Source of the DNA: Acidobacteriaceae bacterium
GTDB taxonomy: Bacteria; Acidobacteriota; Terriglobia; Terriglobales; Acidobacteriaceae
Direction of reading: 5' to 3'
NCBI GenBank assembly: GCA_031296355.1
Contig: JARLFX010000112.1
Location: forward strand, 1 to 6,157
DNA: 6,157 bases
Shown here: piece after piece, positions 1 to 5,881 of the stretch
How positions within the stretch are numbered: position 1 is the first letter of the stretch
How the letters are laid out: every line of letters begins with the position of its first letter
Program-made: the position numbers and the translations under genes
Notes under the pieces: model-generated
What the model was told of the DNA's origin: nothing
Databases searched by the model: none
Seen by the model: only the letters and a program-made list of their open reading frames with translations

Positions 1-18
1 AATGTCAAGCTCAACTTC

Positions 19-807
19 CTATTGCGGATTTACCTGAGATGGCGGAGCGCCGCTCGCGGGATTCGGCCACGAAGGTATTGGATTAAGGCCGGGACTCCCG
101 GTATTTACCGGAGGTCCAGGGGGTGGTGTGGCGATCAATGTTCCACGTATTGAGAAATCGGCAAGCGGATCGTAGACAAACTCCCAGTCGTTGTAATGAT
201 CTTTTGTCTTGTAGATTAATATAGATTGCTTGGTGCTTCCGGGGGAAAAGCCAATGATTCCTCCTCCGCCGAATGTCTGGTTTATCAAACCAGCCCCAAT
301 TCCCGATGTCGAGCTGTTGCCGGAATCACTGCCGGTCGAATCTGCAGGCGACGTACTATCTGGGGAGGAGACTCCGGCGCCGGAGCCGATCGGTGTGGCG
401 CCCCCGGTTCCCGCCGTAGCTGTGCCGCCAGGCCCCAACAGTACTCCAAAAAAACCAAATGCAGTTGGAGCCTTGTTTTGCCCGAACAAGATCGGTTGCC
501 AATCGTCCTTGCCTGTGAGTGGGTCAGAATATCGTTGGCGCAAAAATCGAATTCCGTTCGTTTCCTGCAGCGCTTCAACGTTCGGTGGAAAGTTATGGAA
601 CCTACGGTAATAGAGCTGAATTGCGCGGACGTATTGCTGGCCCCGGTGCATCGCCTCGACTTCCTGGTCCCGCTGAATCTCTTTTCGCACTTTGGGCACG
701 GCAGCAGCCATCGACAGGATTATGAGCGCCACCATGAGCGTGAGTGAGATCAGCATGTAGCCTTGTTCCGAAGGACGACGGCATCGATTCCGCAAGTAGC
801 TCGTCAT
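19..807 (-). CDS. Prepilin-like (pseudopilin, GspG-like) protein
   Basis: This is a 262-residue protein with a class III (prepilin-type) leader: a 16-residue basic segment ending in EQG, then YMLISLTLMVALIILSMAAAV, so prepilin peptidase should cut between Gly16 and Tyr17. Mature position 5 is Ser instead of the usual Glu. The helix continues as QRDQEVEAMHRGQQYVRAI, then LYYRRFHNFPPNVEAL (65-80), a GspG-like turn with 'Y-x-x-F-x-x-F/Y-P'. SDPLTGKDDW (94-103) and DWEFVYDP (207-214) are the other recognisable family-like blocks. Between them lies a roughly 65-residue Gly/Ser/Thr insertion (125-190), and the C-terminus (227-262) is Pro/Gly-rich. The start is fixed by AGAGG 8 bases upstream, which overlaps the TGA of the PilP-like gene. 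It is probably a minor (pseudo)pilin rather than the major pilin, given the long globular part and the missing Glu5. The stop is TAG at 21-19. Confidence 0.85.
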   Translation of the reverse strand: MTSYLRNRCRRPSEQGYMLISLTLMVALIILSMAAAVPKVRKEIQRDQEVEAMHRGQQYVRAIQLYYRRFHNFPPNVEALQETNGIRFLRQRYSDPLTGKDDWQPILFGQNKAPTAFGFFGVLLGPGGTATAGTGGATPIGSGAGVSSPDSTSPADSTGSDSGNSSTSGIGAGLINQTFGGGGIIGFSPGSTKQSILIYKTKDHYNDWEFVYDPLADFSIRGTLIATPPPGPPVNTGSPGLNPIPSWPNPASGAPPSQVNPQ

Positions 808-819
808 TACAGCAGCCTC

Positions 820-1407
820 TCATTTCTCCGTCACCGCGATCGTTTGTGTGTTATTGAATCTCAGGTCTGTTATCTGAACCCCTGAGGGTTGAATGGTCCC
901 GACTTTGTAATAGTGGAAGACGATCTCGCCGGTCCTCGCGACGAAAGAGTCATCTCCGTGGGTGACGAGCGCGTTGTACGCTTTGTCATTGCTCAGGAGG
1001 TAGCCCAGGTACTTAAGATCGATCGTTGGAGGCTTTGGCCGCTCAGGAACGGACGTGTTCAGGACCGCAAGGACGGGTCGTGCAGGAGAGACCGGGGCCT
1101 CAATTTGCACCGGCGCAGACTCAACCGAGAAGATGTTTCTACCCGAGGTTGCATATTCCACACTCTCACTGCGGGTCAAGTGGTCACTCTCCAGCTTCGG
1201 TTCGAGATCCGCAATGCGAGATTGTTGAGTTGTGCCGGCTGTGGAAGATAATTTAGCGGGGTTGTGCGCCGTGGACAATGGGGTGGAGGTTGAGGAACTC
1301 CCGAACGCGCCATGAATTTCCCATGCTGCAATCAGGGCGACGATGCCAAATAGCGCAGCCACCATATATACCTGGCGCTTGTTTTCTGTTCCCAAAGGAA
1401 TCGCCAT
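820..1407 (-). CDS. PilP/GspC-like inner-membrane linker protein
   Basis: This 195-residue protein has a short cytoplasmic N-terminus, one membrane helix at about 12-29 (QVYMVAALFGIVALIAAW), a Ser/Thr/Pro-rich flexible linker, and a C-terminal beta domain at about 126-193. SGRNIF (88-93) resembles the 'R-[DN]-[PI]-F' element that precedes the homology region of PilP and GspC. The stretch DLKYLGYLLSNDKAYNALV, then GDDSFVARTGEIV, VGTIQPSGVQITD and the end TQTIAV, matches that fold, in which the protein bridges PilN/PilO to secretin N0. There is no lipobox cysteine, so the membrane anchoring is GspC-like although the operon is PilMNO-like. The frame is open to a GTG/ATG-type start at 1512, but that would overlap pilO by about 100 bases. 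The ATG at 1407 is preferred because AAGGAAGG lies 10 bases upstream. Assignment to the family is likely; the choice between PilP and GspC is open. Confidence 0.78.
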   Translation of the reverse strand: MAIPLGTENKRQVYMVAALFGIVALIAAWEIHGAFGSSSTSTPLSTAHNPAKLSSTAGTTQQSRIADLEPKLESDHLTRSESVEYATSGRNIFSVESAPVQIEAPVSPARPVLAVLNTSVPERPKPPTIDLKYLGYLLSNDKAYNALVTHGDDSFVARTGEIVFHYYKVGTIQPSGVQITDLRFNNTQTIAVTEK

Positions 1408-1409
1408 GA

Positions 1410-2054
1410 CTAGTCGCCCTTCCTTTCTGAAACGGAGACCTGAGGAACGGACACTCCAGGCTTTGGCGTAGCGGGTATGCCACTGGCTGTCGCATCGGCA
1501 GTCCGAAGCCACGTAGAAACGCGGAGCCTGAGGCTAACCTGGCCTCCCTCCTGACCGGTTAGCACCATTGCGCGAATCACAAAAAAATTCCGATCGCGCT
1601 CAAGTTCATTCACGAATCGCATGATCTGCGGATATCCGCCTGTAATGCCTGCGTCCATTGAGATTTCAGTCAGGCTAGTGTCTGGTCGGCCCTGCGTATA
1701 TTGAACTTGAGAAAGACGGACCCCCGATTGCACGGCCAACTCGCCAACTCTGATTGCGATCGACGAGTAATTGGAGGAAATGCGCTCAGCATAAAAAGAA
1801 TCGATCTGTTCCCGCGTTTCAACGAGTCGCTTTTCGACCCCGCGCAGGGGAGCCATTTCCGAAGTCAGAATCTTCAATTCAATTTCTTTGGCGTTCATTG
1901 CCGTGCTGGCAGTACTGTCGAGTGCGGACCAGTCGATGCAGAGCCACACAAACATCCCCAAGATAAGCAAACTCAATATCGCCAATCCCGCCCCATGCGA
2001 AATGAGCGGCGAGCCAAGGCGTTCGCGCCAGGTCTTTTGGAAAGGGGCATTCAT
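1410..2054 (-). CDS. pilO: Type IV pilus inner-membrane protein PilO
   Basis: This is a 214-residue bitopic protein of the PilO family. Residues 1-20 are cytoplasmic, one membrane helix lies at about 22-40 (GLAILSLLILGMFVWLCI), and a coiled coil covers about 52-92. A ferredoxin-like periplasmic domain covers about 97-185. The most diagnostic stretch is GGYPQIMRFVNELERDRNFF (139-158), matching the 'G-x-Y-x-x-I-x-x-F-x-x-x-L-E' helix of PilO, followed by VIRAMVLTG and the final strand VSLRLRVSTWLR. The last 30 residues are a Pro/Ala/Ser-rich tail. In known pili, PilO pairs with PilN and passes force or spacing from PilM to the secretin-bound PilP. The start overlaps the pilN stop (ATGA), with GGAG 7 bases upstream. 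The stop TAG is 2 bases before the next start. Confidence 0.9.
   Translation of the reverse strand: MNAPFQKTWRERLGSPLISHGAGLAILSLLILGMFVWLCIDWSALDSTASTAMNAKEIELKILTSEMAPLRGVEKRLVETREQIDSFYAERISSNYSSIAIRVGELAVQSGVRLSQVQYTQGRPDTSLTEISMDAGITGGYPQIMRFVNELERDRNFFVIRAMVLTGQEGGQVSLRLRVSTWLRTADATASGIPATPKPGVSVPQVSVSERKGD
1418..1425 (-). promoter_or_regulatory. Ribosome binding site deciding the PilP-like start
   Basis: AAGGAAGG on the minus strand lies 10 bases before the ATG at 1407 and inside the last codons of pilO. It supports the 195-residue product, whose membrane helix then begins near residue 12, over a 230-residue product starting within pilO. Confidence 0.7.
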
Positions 2055-2806
2055 TGCAAAACTCCGGTGATGATTTGTTCGTGGGCGATTGCGCCTCCAA
2101 TTCTGTCTTTCGGGGGATGACTTTGTCCGAAGTCGGACGCTCCCGGAGTTTGCGGATTCGATGAAGACGATGCCGAATCTGTTATGTGACCTGGTTGTGT
2201 GAGCTCGTTAGCGGAGTCGACATTGAATTCAGCCAGAAGGTCGAAGTTCGTGGCCATGGAGGAAGTCACCGGCTCCGCCTTCTGATTGGGTCCGGCAGGA
2301 GCATCTGCTGACTCCGAAACGATTCGGGGAAATAGGAAACATCTGGAACGCTCCATATTCTCAATCACTTCGATGCCCCGGTCACGTGGCCCAAGAACGC
2401 GCAAGTGGAGTGTAATGTGGCCGTCCTTTGTGAGGATCGGCTCAATCTCAGTCACCTTAACGCCGGCCGGCAGTGCTGTCTCAAGATCTTCCATGACCAG
2501 GGTCCAGGAGAAGGCTTTCTGATTGAAGAGGTCATTCAGGTTCTTGGTGTCCAGTCGAATCCGTGTATTCTCTGGGCGGTTCATCATCACAACATAGCTT
2601 TGTTTTTCGCGCACCACATTTGCGATCTCCACTTCCACTGATCGAAGGTGAGCACTCGTTTCGTGGGCCTTGCGGTACACGGTGTGCAGGACAAGGCCAA
2701 GAACAATTGCGCCCACGGCAAGCCAAATCATCGCGAGGCGCATACCCTTGAGGATCGGGCGCTGATCGATAAACGGACGGCTAGCTAGATTGACGGCGAT
2801 CAGCAT
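2051..2806 (-). CDS. pilN: Type IV pilus inner-membrane protein PilN
   Basis: This is a 251-residue bitopic inner-membrane protein of the PilN/fimbrial assembly family. The first residues (VNLASRPF, 5-12) match the conserved cytoplasmic N-terminal segment that docks into PilM. One membrane helix spans about 23-43 and a probable coiled coil about 45-80. A periplasmic ferredoxin-like domain spans about 98-197: WTLVMEDLETALPAGVKVTEIEP, then the strand HITLHLRVLG, the helix IEVIENMERS and the closing strand FDLLAEFNVD. PilN proteins are usually near 180-210 residues. The excess here is a roughly 54-residue tail rich in Ser, Pro, Gly and Asn that follows the last strand. The ATG is preceded by AAGGTGA with a 6-base gap, located at the end of pilM. 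The stop codon overlaps the pilO start as ATGA, so PilN and PilO, which form a heterodimer in known systems, are probably made by coupled translation. Confidence 0.9.
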   Translation of the reverse strand: MLIAVNLASRPFIDQRPILKGMRLAMIWLAVGAIVLGLVLHTVYRKAHETSAHLRSVEVEIANVVREKQSYVVMMNRPENTRIRLDTKNLNDLFNQKAFSWTLVMEDLETALPAGVKVTEIEPILTKDGHITLHLRVLGPRDRGIEVIENMERSRCFLFPRIVSESADAPAGPNQKAEPVTSSMATNFDLLAEFNVDSANELTQPGHITDSASSSSNPQTPGASDFGQSHPPKDRIGGAIAHEQIITGVLQ

Positions 2807-2812
2807 ATGCGC

Positions 2813-3733
2813 TCACCTTGCTCCTGCCAGAGCACCGGCCACGCCTGCAAAGCCTGTGTTCGCAAACAGCGGCACAGCAGCTTCGCTGCCGGGCTGCGGG
2901 GCCAGGTCAAATACATCCATCTCGGGGCCTGCAATCGCGCGAGCGAACTCTTCAGTGGCACCGATGCCGGTGTAGTTGAGCCGTTTTGGTCGGCTCGCCA
3001 ATCTATCTTCGAAATAGGCCGCTGCAACGGCAATGTTACGCTGCGCTTCAGCGAGCCGGAGGGCAGGCTCTACTGCCAGGTCGAGAGTGCGATAGAGCAA
3101 TAGTTCATTTCCCTTGGTGATCGCTGTCGTTAGCGATCGATCTCCGAGGCAGGCAGTCAATTCGGGTTCAACCGAGTCGAGCACTGCCAGAGCCGCCAGG
3201 CTCGAGGACAGCACAGACCCCGGCTCGTAGCCGGCCGCGCGCACCGCGGATTCATATTCCTCTTGGATGGGCCTCGGTATTGCTGCAACAAGCACCTTGC
3301 ACCCCGAGTCGTCGCTTGAGAGCACTTGAAAGCTCAACTTCGCGCGTTCCAAATCAAAAGGGACCACTTTTCGAAGTCTGAAGCGGAGAATGGGCAGAGC
3401 ACTGGCATCATCGAGGGGCAGGGAATCAAAGTCCAACAGGAAGATGCGGACACAGAGGTCCGGCAGCACCAGGGTGATGTCACGGGTTTGCGGGGAGACC
3501 TCGCCGAGTGTCGTGCGAATCGCCGCCACCACTGTTTCTGCGCTATGCAGGTTTGGCTCAGCTATCCCCGGTACAAGCGCACCCGGCGGGAGTGCTTGAG
3601 AAGCGCACACAGGCTCTCGTCCCGGAACCGGCAGCGCAGCCGCTGATACTGCACTCGCTGTAATCTCAACCGCTACCGGAGGACGGGTGCTTCGCCGCGA
3701 AACCAGTTTGATGTTCCTCAGGATCGAACGCAT
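2813..3733 (-). CDS. pilM: Type IV pilus assembly protein PilM (actin-like)
   Basis: This is a 306-residue cytoplasmic protein without a signal peptide or membrane helix. It fits the PilM/GspL-cytoplasmic actin-like fold, which binds the PilN N-terminus. Residues 19-34 (PVAVEITASAVSAAAL) match the first nucleotide-binding strand-loop, with Glu in the position often held by Asp or Glu in PilM proteins. Residues 118-128 (FRLRKVVPFDL) match the family's 'E-x-x-K-x-IP-F' helix, and 147-184 (VLVAAIPRPIQEEY, then SSSLAALAVLD) match the middle subdomain. The second phosphate loop (CLGDRSLTTAI, 195-205) and the late glycine motif (GIGATEEF, 256-263) look degenerate, and the protein is somewhat shorter than the roughly 350 residues usual for PilM. 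I chose the ATG at 3733 because GAGG lies 9 bases upstream. A TTG at 3757 would add 8 residues but has no clear ribosome site. pilN begins 6 bases downstream. Confidence 0.88.
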   Translation of the reverse strand: MRSILRNIKLVSRRSTRPPVAVEITASAVSAAALPVPGREPVCASQALPPGALVPGIAEPNLHSAETVVAAIRTTLGEVSPQTRDITLVLPDLCVRIFLLDFDSLPLDDASALPILRFRLRKVVPFDLERAKLSFQVLSSDDSGCKVLVAAIPRPIQEEYESAVRAAGYEPGSVLSSSLAALAVLDSVEPELTACLGDRSLTTAITKGNELLLYRTLDLAVEPALRLAEAQRNIAVAAAYFEDRLASRPKRLNYTGIGATEEFARAIAGPEMDVFDLAPQPGSEAAVPLFANTGFAGVAGALAGAR

Positions 3734-3836
3734 TATGTAAAGCCTCGGTGTTACCAATCTTGAGCCGGAAGAGCAGAACGCAATTGAAATCTGCGCGGGA
3801 AGTTAAACACGAAACTCAGGCTTGGGCGGCTGTTGA
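3734..3836 (-). other. Gap between secretin and pilM genes
   Basis: This 103-base spacer is the only sizeable gap in the gene row. I see no GC-rich hairpin followed by a T-run on the minus strand, and no convincing -35/-10 pair. Read-through from the secretin into pilM is therefore the simplest model, although a weak internal promoter cannot be excluded. The other junctions are -4 to +12 bases, so the secretin may be expressed at a different level from the PilMNO block. Confidence 0.5.
3743..3746 (-). promoter_or_regulatory. Ribosome binding site deciding the pilM start
   Basis: GAGG on the minus strand lies 9 bases before the ATG at 3733. The alternative TTG start at 3757 has only a pyrimidine-rich sequence with no purine tract at a suitable distance. 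This favours the 306-residue form of PilM. Confidence 0.6.
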
Positions 3837-5612
3837 TTATTGGTGTTGCTCAATGGCCGCCGGGTGCTGATCAGGCTTTTTCGCCGCAGGCAGAGCTGGC
3901 CCTTCCTTCGCTTCTGCCCTACGATAGGTCACATTGCTTTCAGTCCCCAGGTCGACCATCTTCATGTTTTCGTCGGTTACTTCGGTCGAGCGAATAATGT
4001 GAGGAATAACAGCGAAGACAATCTCGTTCTGTGTCCGTTCTTTCGTCTCTTGCCCGAACAGATACTTGAGGATCGGAAGATTCAATAGCCACGGATAGCC
4101 ACTTAGCGACTTTGTTTCGGTGTCTTCAAGGATTCCGCCAATCAAATTGACCTCGCCGTCGGCAAGCCGTACCTCGTGGTCGATATGCCGCTGTCCTATC
4201 GTGGGCTCCGTTACTCCGTCGACTGTTTGCTCTCCTGTGACAGAGGAAACTTCGAGGGACAGCTTGAGAGTGACATCGTTTGCCGAGTGAACATACGGGG
4301 TGAGGTCCACATTGACGCCAACGTCAATGTATTGGAACTGTGTATTGACACCTTGGGTGAGGCCGCTCTGAAAGGAGCCGGTCGCGATCGGGATGCGGTC
4401 ACCGATCTTGAGAGTGGCCTTTTCGCTATCCATTACTCGAATCTCAGGCCGCTGGATAACCTTCGTCGAACTGTCAGTCGCGAGGGCGGTGAAACTCGCG
4501 CCCGAAACAGAGACTGAGATGTCGTTTGCAGTGAGCCCTGAAAAGGAGTTCAGATTAAGCGACGATGATCCAGATGACGAGGAGCCACCGGGCGCAATGG
4601 AAGCACTCACGCTTGTGGGCAATACCGCACCGAGAGTGCGCAGTTTGCCGCGGCTTACTTCCATCACGATAACTTCAACCAGGACTTCCGATTTTGGTTT
4701 GTCGATGTCTGTAAGCAGTTTCTGTGCGAGTACCATTTGGTCTGGTGTTCCGCGCAGTGTCAGAGATCTAAGTTCCGGAGTTACTTGAATATGGTTAATG
4801 TCGAGAATCCCTTTTAGGGTACCGGCCGCCTGCTGCAAATCGCTAGGCGTGGCCGCATTGCGCAAGTAAAAAGTCTTCATCACAGACTGCTGCAGTTCTT
4901 TGCGCTTGGAGCCGTTATCGGCCGTGACAATAATTGTGTTGGGGGACAACGGACGCCAAAATGTTTTCGATTGAATCGCAAGCATGGCAAGCGCACTGCC
5001 GAGACTGACGTCTGCCAATTCAAACGTGATCTTCTGAGGCTTGTAATCTGGATCCATCAAAACATTCAAACCACCAAGCTTGCAGATGGTTTTGTAGATT
5101 CCGTCCACGGTCGCTGTCATGTGAATTGAGACCGGGATGTCGGATTTTAAATCGAGCGTCACCGGGCCAGCTGCGCCCTGGGCCTCCTTCTCCAGAACTG
5201 TTGTCTGTTCTTTCGACTTGACAGCTAGATCCTTGTCCCGGATCTGCTTCTGTATTTCATCGATTGTGCGACGAGCTTGCCCCTGTGCTTCAAAGTTACT
5301 GGGGTCAATTTGCGTGGCCATTCGAAACTCGGCGAGCGCCTCTTGCAGTTTCCCCGCATCTCGCATGCCTTCTCCAGCATGGATGTGCTCAGCAGCAGCG
5401 TAGAAGCGCAAGCGCACATAAGCAGCCATGAATTTTGGATCAGAAGGTTTGTCGTCATGGGCACGCTTATAGGCCAGATACGCGACGTCAAGGTTGTTCT
5501 TCCTTTCTGCCCGTTCCCCAGCCTTGTACGAGGACTCAGCGCTCTCACCGAAACTTGGGGCGGCAAACACAAATGCCAAAATCGCACAGAACAATAGATG
5601 CTGTGAACGCAT
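3837..5612 (-). CDS. pilQ: Secretin with N-terminal TPR region (PilQ/GspD family)
   Basis: This 591-residue protein is predicted to form the outer-membrane ring through which a pilus or secreted protein passes. Residues 1-22 look like a Sec signal peptide (hydrophobic core LLFCAILAFVFAA, likely cleavage after SFG). Residues 27-110 contain about two TPR-like helical pairs (for example LQEALAEFRMATQIDPSN at 89-106), followed by a charged helix to about 145. An STN/N0-like domain spans about 160-232, an N1-like domain about 243-306, and the secretin core runs from about 307 to 541. Core signatures include VIQRPEIRVMD (385-395), IDVGVNVDLTPYV (429-441), the EVSSVTG strand (454-460), GGILEDTE (492-499) and the C-terminal LLNLPILKYLFGQ (509-521) before IVFAVIPHII. 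A Gly/Ser-rich stretch (342-351) interrupts the core. No AMIN domain is visible. The ATG is preceded by AGAGG with a 7-base gap. PilM/N/O neighbours favour a PilQ role, but the name GspD would also be defensible. Confidence 0.95.
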   Translation of the reverse strand: MRSQHLLFCAILAFVFAAPSFGESAESSYKAGERAERKNNLDVAYLAYKRAHDDKPSDPKFMAAYVRLRFYAAAEHIHAGEGMRDAGKLQEALAEFRMATQIDPSNFEAQGQARRTIDEIQKQIRDKDLAVKSKEQTTVLEKEAQGAAGPVTLDLKSDIPVSIHMTATVDGIYKTICKLGGLNVLMDPDYKPQKITFELADVSLGSALAMLAIQSKTFWRPLSPNTIIVTADNGSKRKELQQSVMKTFYLRNAATPSDLQQAAGTLKGILDINHIQVTPELRSLTLRGTPDQMVLAQKLLTDIDKPKSEVLVEVIVMEVSRGKLRTLGAVLPTSVSASIAPGGSSSSGSSSLNLNSFSGLTANDISVSVSGASFTALATDSSTKVIQRPEIRVMDSEKATLKIGDRIPIATGSFQSGLTQGVNTQFQYIDVGVNVDLTPYVHSANDVTLKLSLEVSSVTGEQTVDGVTEPTIGQRHIDHEVRLADGEVNLIGGILEDTETKSLSGYPWLLNLPILKYLFGQETKERTQNEIVFAVIPHIIRSTEVTDENMKMVDLGTESNVTYRRAEAKEGPALPAAKKPDQHPAAIEQHQ

Positions 5613-5730
5613 GAATTCGCCTCTTGGCTGGTCACCACAGTGCCGAAAGCAACCAACGCAAATACCCTAAGCAAGCACTCTAATCGGTCCTTCCTGCGGA
5701 CTCCTTGCTCAAGATCAATTTCTCCTGATC

Positions 5731-5744
5731 GTTTGCTCGCAAAC
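5731..5744. repeat. Near-palindrome GTTTGC-TC-GCAAAC
   Basis: Two 6-base arms, GTTTGC and GCAAAC, face each other around a 2-base centre, about 120 bases upstream of the secretin start. The loop is too short for a good RNA hairpin, so a dimeric DNA-binding protein site is the more natural reading. The function is inferred only. Confidence 0.4.
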
Positions 5745-5854
5745 AAGCACGAATTGCACGAGGTCGCCTTTTGGGGCAAAGCGACTCGCAGGCAGCTCTG
5801 CTGGAGCGCAGAGGAGGGGCTGACGCAAACAAACGGGAACCACGTTCCTTTCGA

Positions 5855-5881
5855 TCCTGGAACCAAACCTAAGCTCCAGGA
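5855..5881. repeat. Inverted repeat TCCTGGA ... TCCAGGA
   Basis: Perfect 7-base arms (5855-5861 and 5875-5881) are separated by 13 bases. A shorter GGAAC-CAC-GTTCC hairpin (5836-5848) lies just to the left, and GGAACCA occurs in both (5836-5842 and 5859-5865). No T-run follows on either strand, so an intrinsic terminator is unlikely. Confidence 0.35.

Noticed and set aside
226..747. Plus-strand open frames opposite the prepilin-like gene (173 and 126 codons)
   Set aside because: They are the mirror of Gly/Ser/Pro-rich coding DNA, giving Pro- or Arg-rich products with no recognisable motif. The minus-strand gene explains the region.
1408..1512. The 35-codon N-terminal extension of the PilP-like frame
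   Set aside because: It lies wholly inside the end of pilO, yields an Arg/Ser-rich segment before the membrane helix, and a strong ribosome site supports the ATG at 1407.
4176..4788. Plus-strand open frames opposite the secretin core
   Set aside because: They are antisense shadows: the minus strand encodes conserved secretin motifs through this stretch, and the plus products have no family features.
5836..5881. Intrinsic terminator formed by the inverted repeats
   Set aside because: The arms are short with a 13-base loop, and no T-run follows on either strand.
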